Source: Paenibacillus xylanilyticus
GTDB lineage: Bacteria > Bacillota > Bacilli > Paenibacillales > Paenibacillaceae
Reading direction: 5' to 3'
Length of the DNA stretch: 64,000 bases
NCBI RefSeq assembly: GCF_013359935.1
Contig: NZ_JABMCB010000158.1
Coordinates: forward strand, 1 to 64,000
Shown in pieces: positions 28,744 through 36,477 of the stretch. Below the pieces are notes generated by a model. It was not told the DNA's origin. It did no database searches and saw only the letters and a list, made by a program, of their open reading frames with translations. Every line of letters starts with the position of its first letter. Positions within the stretch are counted from its first letter, which is position 1. A program made the position numbers and the translations under genes.

Positions 28744-29083
28744 AGAAACAGGCCTGGCGCGGAGGAGCAAAACCCCCGGCCTTATTGCTATTCCCTCCTT
28801 TACGTCATGATCCACTGGAGATAGGGTTGTCTGATTTTGAACCGGTTTTGTTCTGGCAGAAACATGAATTGGGCGGGATAACTGCGGAATGGCATGGAAA
28901 TGTGTCGGTAAAAAATGGAAGACGACAAATGTTCTTATTTCCTTTGAATCCTGCGCGAAAAAAACGCAATGTGGGGCGATACTTTACAAAAAAGGCTACA
29001 AATCCGTTCCAATGGGCAGAGCCGACGGTAATCCCCAAAAAGTTTAAATAGGAAGTCGAGTGAAGGAATAACCGATAAAACGC

Positions 29084-29119
29084 AAAAAAGCCGTCGACCC
29101 TAACGGGCTAACGGCTTTT
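29084..29119 (-). terminator. Terminator downstream of yabR
   Basis: Minus strand AAAAGCCGT pairs with ACGGCTTTT around an inner stem-loop, ending in TTTTTTGCG. It lies about 30 bases after the yabR stop. Confidence 0.85.
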
Positions 29120-29147
29120 CTTATATTTTAAATCAGGTTGAGACAGA

Positions 29148-29672
29148 TTACACGCGCTTGGCTCCACGGCCTCCGCGTTTGCCCTCTGTGTTCTTCTTGA
29201 GCGAAGAGATGCGTTCTTCGCTATCTTTCAGGAAGCGTGACATTTTATCCTCAAATGAAGGTTTGCCTGCTGCGGGCTTGAAAGAACGGCCTCCACGGTC
29301 ACGGTTAAATCCACCGCCGCCGCCACGGCCTTGGCCGCCACTTGGGCCTCCACCGCTGAATCGTTCGCGATCTCCTCCACTGCGTTCCGGTCTTGGAGCT
29401 CTTGGGGGTCTGGATTGTGTTTGTTGCTCAACCGGTTTGTCAACAGCTTGCTTAATGGAAAGTCCGATTTTGCCATCCTTGTCAACATTGATGACCTTCA
29501 CTGTAACGACGTCATTAAGTTTCAGGTGGTCGTTGACATCTTTGACATAATTGTCGGCGATTTCCGAGATGTGAACGAGACCCGTGACACCTCCTGACAG
29601 ATCCACAAATGCTCCAAAATGCGTGATGCCTGTCACCTTGCCCTCTAACTTGGTGCCCACTTCAATTGCCAT
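29148..29672 (-). CDS. yabR: S1-domain RNA-binding protein (YabR-like)
   Basis: 174 residues. Residues 1-75 form an S1 domain (KLEGKVTGITHFGAFVDL, GLVHISEIADNYVKDV, VINVDKDGKIGLSI). A long tail follows that is rich in Gly, Arg and Pro (RGGGGGFNRDRGGRSFKP) and ends in a basic helix. The S1 part strongly matches YabR; the RGG-like tail is longer than in B. subtilis. The ATG at 29672 is preferred by family alignment although GGAGG is 13 bases away. It has its own promoter at 29748-29777. Confidence 0.9.
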   Translation of the reverse strand: MAIEVGTKLEGKVTGITHFGAFVDLSGGVTGLVHISEIADNYVKDVNDHLKLNDVVTVKVINVDKDGKIGLSIKQAVDKPVEQQTQSRPPRAPRPERSGGDRERFSGGGPSGGQGRGGGGGFNRDRGGRSFKPAAGKPSFEDKMSRFLKDSEERISSLKKNTEGKRGGRGAKRV

Positions 29673-29747
29673 AGAATAAAATGATCCTCCCTTAAAAATA
29701 TACAACCCGATTTTTGAAATGCCAAAATCAATGCTGTGCTAAATGTA

Positions 29748-29777
29748 ATTATACCTTATGCCGTAAACCAAGGTCAA
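29748..29777 (-). promoter_or_regulatory. yabR promoter (sigma-A)
   Basis: Minus strand -35 TTGACC (29772-29777) and -10 TATAAT (29748-29753), 18-base spacer. It lies about 75 bases before the yabR start. Confidence 0.75.
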
Positions 29778-29871
29778 CAGAGCTCTACCCTGTAAGGGAG
29801 CCTATTTTTAACAGTATGACGGCTTCAGATATATGGATAATAACCCTTGCTCTGTCATGAGCACAATTCCA

Positions 29872-30207
29872 TCAGTTCCCTGACTCTTCAACCTGGATTG
29901 GCGTCTCTTCAGGCAAATAATATCCTTTTTTCCGCGCCAGCTGTCCTATGTATTCAGGGTCCTTCAACCGGCTGACTTCATACTTCAACTGATCCAGCTT
30001 TTTCTGCGTCTCTTCCTTAGAAGCCTGCTGTGCGGCCAAGTGCGAACTCTTGTCCGAAATCTGTGCATTCTGCACCAGGAACGTATATCCTGCCCAAATG
30101 ACAAACACAACCATGAATGTCATCCAGAGCATGAGGCGTCTTCGTGCGCCAGCAGATTTCCCTTGGCCTGTTGGGGCTGCAGATCTCCCCACAGGTGTTT
30201 TACCCAT
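29872..30207 (-). CDS. divIC: Cell-division protein DivIC (FtsB family)
   Basis: 111 residues. It belongs to the septal complex with FtsL and DivIB. A short basic cytoplasmic N-terminus precedes one membrane segment (about 26-44). A coiled coil (about 50-85) then runs to the conserved DPEYIGQLARKKGYYLPEE. It lies 12 bases after yabQ. Confidence 0.94.
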   Translation of the reverse strand: MGKTPVGRSAAPTGQGKSAGARRRLMLWMTFMVVFVIWAGYTFLVQNAQISDKSSHLAAQQASKEETQKKLDQLKYEVSRLKDPEYIGQLARKKGYYLPEETPIQVEESGN

Positions 30208-30219
30208 TATCGGACCTCC

Positions 30220-30789
30220 TTAAAACCAGCGTTTCCATATCGCTGCAATACTTGAACCCGCACGGATCATCCAACGGGGCGTTACCCAATGTTTCAGGAG
30301 CGGCCTAAACATCCAGCGGAACAACTTGCCGAAAGGTACCAAACATTGCAATACCAGCTTGCCCAGGAATAGCAGGATCGCGAGTACAAAACCCAATAAC
30401 AAGCGTACTAGCTTGTATAATCCCTTAACTGGCATAACGAACAGGATGTTAAGGATATGTCCACACCAATGAATCAGTGTTCTTGCGAGTTTAATTAACA
30501 TTACCACAAAACGCTGGGTTGTAACACTTAAAAGCCAAAAATAGAAGCAAACCCCTATAATTAGCCCCAAAAAGACATAAAACCGCAGCTGTCCGTGGTT
30601 TCCGGCGTACAGCATCCGGAAAACGAACAGCGCGGAAGCAACCCAGTACAACAGGTCGAGTGTATGCATGCTCCATCTCGGGAACCGCAGCTGACCAGAC
30701 AGCACCCGGTAACTGTCGTAGGCCATTCCCATCACGATTCCCGATAACAGCATCCACGTTAATGTGATCCACTGCGTGTCCGGACTCAT
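30220..30789 (-). CDS. yabQ: Spore cortex protein YabQ
   Basis: 189 residues with about five hydrophobic segments (starting at residues 6, 42, 66, 90 and 125). YabQ is a sigma-E-dependent protein of the mother-cell outer forespore membrane needed for cortex formation in B. subtilis. The frame overlaps yabP by 4 bases (ATGA), so the two are translationally coupled. Sequence is recognisable at the N-terminus (WMLLSGIVMGMAYDSYRVL). Confidence 0.92.
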   Translation of the reverse strand: MSPDTQWITLTWMLLSGIVMGMAYDSYRVLSGQLRFPRWSMHTLDLLYWVASALFVFRMLYAGNHGQLRFYVFLGLIIGVCFYFWLLSVTTQRFVVMLIKLARTLIHWCGHILNILFVMPVKGLYKLVRLLLGFVLAILLFLGKLVLQCLVPFGKLFRWMFRPLLKHWVTPRWMIRAGSSIAAIWKRWF

Positions 30790-31070
30790 CGGAACATCTT
30801 GCCGAACAGGCCTTTACCGTTCTTGTTCTGGGAACCGGGGTCCAGATATTGAAGCGAACTGACTGTGCCTTCAATGGACAGCAAACCTTCCTCCAGGCTC
30901 AGGTTTTTGATATGTAAATTGTGCCCCCGGATGGTCAGATGCCCAAGTTCAGTCTGCAGCAAAAATTCCTCACTGTCGAAGCTCTCCACATTCGAGACGC
31001 CTGTCAGATCCAGCAGTTTGCGATTTTGCATGCTCAAATGATGCTGTTTCGGTTTACCGTGCTCAACCAT
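30786..31070 (-). CDS. yabP: Sporulation protein YabP
   Basis: 94 residues of the YabP/YqfC family. The conserved core is SMQNRKLLDLTGVSNVESFDSEEF followed by GHLTIRGHNLHIKNLSLEEG. YabP works with YabQ in spore cortex assembly. The start has GGAGGGG upstream. A sigma-E-like promoter lies at 31097-31125, fitting expression in the mother cell. Confidence 0.94.
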   Translation of the reverse strand: MVEHGKPKQHHLSMQNRKLLDLTGVSNVESFDSEEFLLQTELGHLTIRGHNLHIKNLSLEEGLLSIEGTVSSLQYLDPGSQNKNGKGLFGKMFR

Positions 31071-31096
31071 GGCATGTACCCCTCCTTCTTACACCT

Positions 31097-31125
31097 AGCT
31101 TATGGAACGGAAGGCAGGAATAGAA
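31097..31125 (-). promoter_or_regulatory. Sigma-E-like promoter of yabP-yabQ
   Basis: Minus strand TTCTATT (31119-31125), a 14-base spacer, then CATAAGCT (31097-31104). This fits the sigma-E pattern (KMATATT, 14 bases, CATANNNT) with some mismatches in the -35. In B. subtilis yabP-yabQ are in the sigma-E regulon. Confidence 0.5.
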
Positions 31126-31164
31126 CCATCGATGATGAACGGAATGATCCGTCTTGTCCAGACA

Positions 31165-31199
31165 CAAAAGCGCCCTTCCTGTATAGGGAAAGGCGCTTC
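31165..31199 (-). terminator. Terminator downstream of rqcP
   Basis: Minus strand AAGCGCC-TTTCCC and the return arm GGAAGGGCGCTT form a stem of about 12 bp with one bulge, followed by TTTTGTGTCT. It separates hup-rqcP from the sporulation genes yabP-yabQ. Confidence 0.75.
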
Positions 31200-31245
31200 T
31201 ATATCACTTGCTTTCATTTGAAAAAGGAGCATATCGGGCAGAACA

Positions 31246-31524
31246 TTACCAGTTCAGCCCGTTATCCTTGGCGATCGGCTCTTCCTTAACCAAGGTATAG
31301 AGGCTGCTCGCCTCATCCTTCTTGGTGCTCTCGGCAAGGCGTTCTACCTTTACGGTGACCAGCTTCTGACCGAACTGAACCGTCAGCTCATCGCCCACTT
31401 TGACAGCAGCGCTTGGCTTCGCTTCACGTCCGTTTATCAGAACACGTCCCTGTTCAGAGACGTCTTTGGCCACAGTACGGCGTTTAATCAGCCGGGAGAC
31501 CTTCAGGAATTTATCAAGACGCAT
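31246..31524 (-). CDS. rqcP: S4-domain ribosome quality-control factor RqcP (YabO)
   Basis: 92 residues. The N-terminal S4 RNA-binding motif reads MRLDKFLKVSRLIKRRT and GRVLINGREAKPS. RqcP binds 50S subunits with RqcH during Ala-tailing of stalled nascent chains, in B. subtilis; the related Hsp15 of E. coli is a paralogue. Its ATG overlaps the hup stop by one base (TAATG), so it is coupled to hup, an arrangement not found in B. subtilis. Confidence 0.92.
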   Translation of the reverse strand: MRLDKFLKVSRLIKRRTVAKDVSEQGRVLINGREAKPSAAVKVGDELTVQFGQKLVTVKVERLAESTKKDEASSLYTLVKEEPIAKDNGLNW

Positions 31525-31796
31525 TATTTTACGGCTTCTTTAAGTTTGTTGCCTGCTTTGAATGCAGGAACAGTGGACTCAGGAATTACGATTTCATTCC
31601 CTGTTTGTGGGTTACGGCCGGTACGACCGGAACGTTTGCGGGTTTCAAAAGTGCCAAAGCCGATCAGTTGTACTTTGTCTCCGCTTGCGAGTGCATCTGT
31701 AATTTCTCCCAAAAAACCGTTCAATACGGATTCAACATCTTTTTTAGTCAAACCGCTTTTGGTGGAAATGTTGTTAATCAGATCTGTTTTGTTCAT
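31524..31796 (-). CDS. hup: HU-family DNA-binding protein
   Basis: 90 residues, the standard HU length. It is a histone-like dimer that bends DNA. The conserved KTDLI, GFGTFETRKRSGRTGRNPQTG and PAFKAGNKLKEAVK elements are all present. The ATG at 31796 has GGGAGG nine bases upstream; a longer open frame to 31871 has no support. It sits between mazG and rqcP, which is not its position in B. subtilis. A LexA-like box lies upstream. Confidence 0.96.
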   Translation of the reverse strand: MNKTDLINNISTKSGLTKKDVESVLNGFLGEITDALASGDKVQLIGFGTFETRKRSGRTGRNPQTGNEIVIPESTVPAFKAGNKLKEAVK

Positions 31797-32099
31797 TTTT
31801 AAAAGCCTCCCAAATTGAAAAAAAAGTATCTGCGAATCCTGCAATCCGTTGATTGCTGCGGTTCCGCACAAGGTTTACTACACATGTATGGCTTTGGTTC
31901 TGAATTCCTGCCTCGAACCGCGACTTTTTTTGACTTAATACATACCATTGCCTAAGAATAGTCTAAGTCCAATACCCCAAACGGTATCTGATTACTCAGA
32001 AATATCCAGCACCACACATGAACACATGTTCGTATAGCATAACACACCAGATGAAATCATGGAACATGCTTATTGGAATAAGCTGCAAGTAGGAAGTGG
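31797..32099. other. Leader and control region of hup
   Basis: About 300 bases between mazG and hup. It holds a LexA-like box (32019-32032) next to a weak -10 candidate TATGCT, and a perfect palindrome GCTTATTGGAATAAGC near 32068-32083 just after mazG. No reading frame here has support. A long leader before hup would follow. Confidence 0.5.
32019..32032 (-). promoter_or_regulatory. LexA-like (SOS) box upstream of hup
   Basis: Minus strand CGAACATGTGTTCA fits the Bacillales LexA pattern CGAACRNRYGTTYG or GTTYC in 13 of 14 positions. It lies about 225 bases before the hup start. It is a single motif match without other proof. Confidence 0.35.
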
Positions 32100-33593
32100 T
32101 TATAACCCTGCCTTCTTCGCTTCTTGCCAAAATTGCTCCATCTCTTCGACATTACTGTCTGCAGGTGTCCGTCCCAATTCACGAAGGCGTTCTTCAATAT
32201 ATCGGAAGCGTCCTGTAAACTTGCGGTTAGTGGCTGCAAGTGCCTCTTCCGGATCCGTATCGATGAACCGAGCCACATTGGCAGTGGCAAACAGCAAGTC
32301 GCCTAATTCCAGCTTCTGCTCTTCAGCAGATTGGTTGTTCTGCACTGCTTCTTTCAGCTCAGCCAGTTCTTCTTCAATCTTGGCAAATACACCCTCGACA
32401 TCATCCCAATCGAAACCGACCTTGGCTGCTTTCTTCTGCAACTTGTACCCTTTCATCAAGGCAGGCAGATCGCGGGGAATCCCATCAAGCACAGAAATGT
32501 CCTGTTGATCCAACCCTTTGCGCTTCTTCTCCTCTGCCTTCATCTGTTCCCAGTTCTGCAGTGCTTCATTCGCATTCTCCGCCTGATGTTCGCCAAATAC
32601 ATGGGGATGGCGGAATATGAGCTTGTCATGGAGTCCTTCGATGACATCATACACATTAAATGTGCCCACTTCCTCTTCCATCTGGGAATGCAGCAAAATC
32701 TGCAGCAATAAGTCCCCAAGCTCCTCCTTCATGTGATCCGGATCGTCCTCATCAATGGTTTCGATGACCTCGTAGGTCTCTTCAATCAGGTTCTTGCGAA
32801 TGGACTGATGGGTCTGCTCCTGATCCCATGGGCATCCGCCTGGGCTGCGAAGAATGTTTACAATCTCATGCAAACGTGCAAAGGAGCGGCGACGCAGTGC
32901 ATCATCCGTATTCTTTGGCACAAAGATCAGTGACAGGTTTCCGTATCCTTCAATCCGGTCCAGATCATGAAGTGGTACCTTGTGAATGACCTCCTGGTCC
33001 TTCACACCGAGGGCATGACCAACAAATACCGGGTAGTCATCCGGATATACTTCCATCAGACACAGCTTCACGTCAGACGCTGTAAACACGTCGTAAACCT
33101 GTCCAATCAGCGTATGTAACTGAGGCTGCACCAGTTCCGTACTCAGGCTGCTGGCATCCAAAAGCTGAAAGCCTTCAATAGGGTCAAATCCAAGGCGAAT
33201 AAATGCTTCGTCGAGAAAGCTCTCTCCCCCCATGACACGAAGTGAAATACCCATCTGTGGGCAGCGCTCTTTCAGCAGACGTACACTTGCTTCTGCCACC
33301 ATTGGATGGCCTGGCACAGCGTATACAATCTCAGTGCCTGACTCTCCCTGGCGAGCGGCTTCAATTAAACGATTTGCGATTTCATCATACACTTCCGGGA
33401 ACGATGCCTTCGCCTCGTAGATGGCATCAAATGATGTCATCTCCAAACCTTCCTGCTTCAGATCATTCAATACGGGATGATCCAGTGTGCGGACATAAAG
33501 CGTGGCCGCCTGTTTCATTTTTTTGATAATACCTACTGTCAGCTGGTCTGCATCACCTGAACCGAGACCAACAACTGTTAAAGCTGCGCTCAT
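32100..33593 (-). CDS. mazG: Fused tetrapyrrole methylase-like / MazG nucleotide pyrophosphohydrolase (YabN)
   Basis: 497 residues. Residues about 1-215 form a tetrapyrrole (SAM) methylase-like domain (MSAALTVVGLGSGDADQLT). The rest is MazG, which hydrolyses NTPs, with LRSPGGCPWDQEQTH, EETYEVIE and EELGDLLLQILLHSQ, and a second EXXE set in KLELGDLLFATANVAR. Such two-domain proteins are typical of Bacillales YabN. The start at 33593 has GGAGG upstream; 17 further open residues are not family-like. Confidence 0.94.
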   Translation of the reverse strand: MSAALTVVGLGSGDADQLTVGIIKKMKQAATLYVRTLDHPVLNDLKQEGLEMTSFDAIYEAKASFPEVYDEIANRLIEAARQGESGTEIVYAVPGHPMVAEASVRLLKERCPQMGISLRVMGGESFLDEAFIRLGFDPIEGFQLLDASSLSTELVQPQLHTLIGQVYDVFTASDVKLCLMEVYPDDYPVFVGHALGVKDQEVIHKVPLHDLDRIEGYGNLSLIFVPKNTDDALRRRSFARLHEIVNILRSPGGCPWDQEQTHQSIRKNLIEETYEVIETIDEDDPDHMKEELGDLLLQILLHSQMEEEVGTFNVYDVIEGLHDKLIFRHPHVFGEHQAENANEALQNWEQMKAEEKKRKGLDQQDISVLDGIPRDLPALMKGYKLQKKAAKVGFDWDDVEGVFAKIEEELAELKEAVQNNQSAEEQKLELGDLLFATANVARFIDTDPEEALAATNRKFTGRFRYIEERLRELGRTPADSNVEEMEQFWQEAKKAGL

Positions 33594-33747
33594 CTTCCAA
33601 CCTCCATCCGAACCATCCTGTCCGCACACCTCCCTTTTCCCCATGGAAATAAGGAGCTTGTGCAGAACAGCGCTCTATAATCACACGTATTATACCAGAA
33701 TCAGGGGATTTCCTATAATCCTGCATTCAAAAGCGGTCGAGATCCTG

Positions 33748-35460
33748 CTAGCGCAAGACACGCAGTCTGCGCAGCAATTTGGCCAGGCGCGGTCCCAGCT
33801 TGGGGATCGCGGCCAGGTCTGTGGCGGTCAGCAGCCCCATTCGGGCTGACGCCAGCAAGAACACGGCTGCACCTGCGGCAATGCCAAGCAGGCTTATGCC
33901 CACCGCGGCCAGCCTGCGATCGGCCGCGATGCCCATGCCGCCGAGCACCGCTCCGGCAGCCCAGGCCATGCCTGCCGCCGCCACGCTCATGGCGGCGATC
34001 ACCAGCGCCGGCTTCGCCAGGACGGCGCCAGGAGCAGGGCGCAGGGCGGCACGCCGCGCCAGCAGCGCCACATTCAGGCCAGCCGCCAGCATATAGGCGG
34101 CTGCGCCTGCCAGAGCCGCGCCGCTGATGCCCAGCGCCGGCACAAGCAACATGTTCAGCAGCGCCTTGACGCCTGCGGCGGCGAGCATGCTGAACGCGGG
34201 TGCGCGCACGGCGCCGAGGCCCTGCAGCAGCGCCGCCGCGATGATGCTGACGGTGCTGCCCGCTGCCGTCAGCGCCATGTACCGCAGGGCTTCGGTGCCT
34301 GCGGCATCACCGTACAGCATGCGGTTGATCGGTTCTGCCAGCACCGCCAGACCAGCGGATGCTGCCAGGCCGATTAACCAGAACCAGCGCAGCGCAATGC
34401 CTGCCTGCTGCCTCACGGCTTCCGGCCCGCCCTTCAGCCGTGCTTCGGCCATCGCCGGAATGAATAGCACGGATAGTGACGTAGCAAGCATCGTCACCAG
34501 CTGCACAAGCGGCAAGCCCCGATTGTAAATTCCGAACGACACCATGGATTCGACTTCATCCAGCCCTTCAATCCTTAGGAGCCGGGGCACCGTGAAGGTA
34601 TCCACCAGGTTCATCAGGGGCACAGCGAGCGAACCCAGACAGACCGGAATGGCATAGAGCAACAGAGTCCTGATCCATTGACCATTGGTCCGAGCCTGCT
34701 CACGCTCATTCGAAATCGCTCCTCCCGTCTGAAGCCTCTGTTGTTCCTTCTTGGTTTCTAATCCTTGTAAGCGATCCATCTCTTTTTCTGATAAACCAGT
34801 TTTTTTGCTCTTTCGCCCATGACCATATAGATATGCCAACATGGTTACCAAACCGACAATCCCTCCTGCAACGGAACCAAGCATGGCTCCCGCAGCAATC
34901 GTCTCCAGTGATGCATCATGCCTCATAAGCCATAGCAGCAGCACAATCATCACCGTAACACGGATCGTCTGCTCCACGACTTGAGATACAGCGGTAGGCA
35001 CCATCTGCTGTAACCCCTGGAAATATCCGCGGAGACCCGTCATCAATGGGACAAATAACAGCGCGAGCGAAGCAGCCCGGAGGGAAGGAATGACATGTCC
35101 ATTACCAATAAGATGACCTATAAAGGGTGCACCCATGTACATCAATAATGCCAGAATTAGTCCGATGCTTCCGAGAAGGATGGAAGACAGACGGATAATC
35201 CGTCTGCCCTCCTCCGGTCTTCCCAGCGCATTTTCCTCAGCAACAAACTTGGATACTGCAACAGGCAGTCCTGCGGCAGCCACCGTAATGATAAGCATAT
35301 AGAACGGATATACCGTGTTATAAATGCCAAAAACACCGTCTCCCCCTAGATTCTGTAGCGGAATCTTCTGAAAAGCACCGATGATTTTGGAAATAATGGC
35401 AGCAAGCCCTAGTATAAATGCACCCTGTAACAATCTAGAGCCAGTAGACGGCTGTTTCAT
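33748..35460 (-). CDS. yabM: MOP/MATE-superfamily polysaccharide flippase (YabM/SpoVB type)
   Basis: 570 residues with about 14 membrane segments, starting GAFILGLAAIISKIIGAFQKIPLQNLGG. Members (SpoVB, MurJ-like/Amj group, YabM) move lipid-linked sugars across the membrane. It occupies the yabM position between spoVT and mazG. Base composition is unusual: I counted 38 and 55 percent GC near the 5' end but 75 and 78 percent in the 3' third, and the C-terminus is extremely Ala-rich. The frame is intact. Start at 35460 has AGGAGGG six bases upstream. Confidence 0.9.
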   Translation of the reverse strand: MKQPSTGSRLLQGAFILGLAAIISKIIGAFQKIPLQNLGGDGVFGIYNTVYPFYMLIITVAAAGLPVAVSKFVAEENALGRPEEGRRIIRLSSILLGSIGLILALLMYMGAPFIGHLIGNGHVIPSLRAASLALLFVPLMTGLRGYFQGLQQMVPTAVSQVVEQTIRVTVMIVLLLWLMRHDASLETIAAGAMLGSVAGGIVGLVTMLAYLYGHGRKSKKTGLSEKEMDRLQGLETKKEQQRLQTGGAISNEREQARTNGQWIRTLLLYAIPVCLGSLAVPLMNLVDTFTVPRLLRIEGLDEVESMVSFGIYNRGLPLVQLVTMLATSLSVLFIPAMAEARLKGGPEAVRQQAGIALRWFWLIGLAASAGLAVLAEPINRMLYGDAAGTEALRYMALTAAGSTVSIIAAALLQGLGAVRAPAFSMLAAAGVKALLNMLLVPALGISGAALAGAAAYMLAAGLNVALLARRAALRPAPGAVLAKPALVIAAMSVAAAGMAWAAGAVLGGMGIAADRRLAAVGISLLGIAAGAAVFLLASARMGLLTATDLAAIPKLGPRLAKLLRRLRVLR

Positions 35461-35605
35461 AAGTCCCTCCTGCGGTTGTCCAAGCATTATATATCCTGTA
35501 AGCATACCTTGCTATTATACCTGCCTGAAGCCGCACAGACTAACCTTCTGCATAGATCAGCTTTTTCCGTTCTCACTTCTTGCTCGGAAACATGTCTCCA
35601 AACGC

Positions 35606-35641
35606 AAAAAACTCCTGTCTGCCAGAAAGGCACCAGGAGTT
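35606..35641 (-). terminator. Terminator downstream of spoVT
   Basis: Minus strand AACTCCTG pairs with CAGGAGTT around a 20-base loop and is followed by TTTTTGCG. It lies just after the spoVT stop. Confidence 0.85.
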
Positions 35642-35651
35642 GATCTGCTGT

Positions 35652-36194
35652 TTATTGTTCCATCTGTTTGCCAAGGAAGCCGGCAGCCGTCTCAGACATT
35701 TTAACTTCCATCTGGGACATTTTCACCGATTCATCCTTGTTAAACAGAATAACGGTTCCAATGGGATCTCCACCCGAAATGATGGGTGCAATGACAAAAG
35801 AGGATAACGTTTCGTCATGATCCTTGCTTAGCTCGTAGGAGCCACTGCCTGTCTCCACAATGGTCTTCCGGTTTTCCATGCAGCTCTCCACCAGCTGGCC
35901 TACCTGCTTGTCCAAATATTCCTTCTTGGAGCCACCAGCTACCGTAATAATGGTATCACGGTCAGAGATCATGGTTACATGACCTGTACTTTCGTACAAC
36001 GATTCAGCATATTCTTTGGCGAAATCGCCCAGTTCGCCGATTGGCGAATATTTTTTCAGAATGACTTCTCCGTCACGGTCCACAAAGATTTCAAGTGGAT
36101 CTCCTTCACGAATCCGTAACGTACGGCGAATTTCTTTTGGAATGACCACACGGCCGAGGTCATCAATACGGCGGACAATACCAGTAGCTTTCAT
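35652..36194 (-). CDS. spoVT: Stage V sporulation protein T
   Basis: 180 residues. A forespore regulator that tunes sigma-G genes. Residues 1-53 are an AbrB-like swapped-hairpin DNA-binding domain (MKATGIVRRIDDLGRVVIPK), and the rest is a GAF-like domain ending AAGFLGKQMEQ, nearly identical to B. subtilis SpoVT. I start at 36194; upstream frame extends 43 residues without similarity. On the minus strand TGAATA (about 36296-36301) followed by CACACTA resembles sigma-G elements with short spacing. Confidence 0.96.
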   Translation of the reverse strand: MKATGIVRRIDDLGRVVIPKEIRRTLRIREGDPLEIFVDRDGEVILKKYSPIGELGDFAKEYAESLYESTGHVTMISDRDTIITVAGGSKKEYLDKQVGQLVESCMENRKTIVETGSGSYELSKDHDETLSSFVIAPIISGGDPIGTVILFNKDESVKMSQMEVKMSETAAGFLGKQMEQ

Positions 36195-36392
36195 TTCACA
36201 TGTTGCCCCACTTTCTCGAGAAGATTTTTCAACTACTGTTCCATAATGGGTAGAGGAAAGTCCCAGAACGTTTAGTGTGATATCTTGACCATAGTATTCA
36301 TCTGTTCCCATTTCCTTATACATGCATTAAAGAATATAGTTGTGTTCATTCCACAGAAGGTGACCATGTACCCAGTACGCTGCAGTACACAC

Positions 36393-36432
36393 AAAAAAAA
36401 GCAAGGGGCAGGCCATTAGTCCTCCCCTTGCT
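36393..36432 (-). terminator. Terminator downstream of prsA
   Basis: Minus strand AAGCAAGGGG pairs with CCCCTTGCTT around a 15-base loop and is followed by eight T. It lies about 45 bases after the prsA stop. Confidence 0.93.
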
Positions 36433-36477
36433 TCTCTCTATGCTTGTCCAAAAGGTACCTTTACCCCGTCTTGATTC

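Larger units (their letters stand above)
28622..29083. other. Intergenic region upstream of spoIIE; control region, no supported gene
   Basis: The part next to spoIIE holds its promoter and Spo0A-like boxes (listed separately). A GC-rich element around 28749-28784 pairs AGGCC with GGCCT, and on the minus strand a T-rich stretch follows, so it may act as a weak terminator or leader structure. From 28800 to 29080 short overlapping frames exist on both strands (88 residues plus, 77 minus), without ribosome sites or recognisable sequence. In B. subtilis two tRNA genes lie here; I see none. Confidence 0.6.

Noticed and set aside
28785..29051. 88-residue plus frame and 77-residue minus frame upstream of spoIIE
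   Set aside because: They overlap each other, lack ribosome sites, and neither translation resembles a known family.
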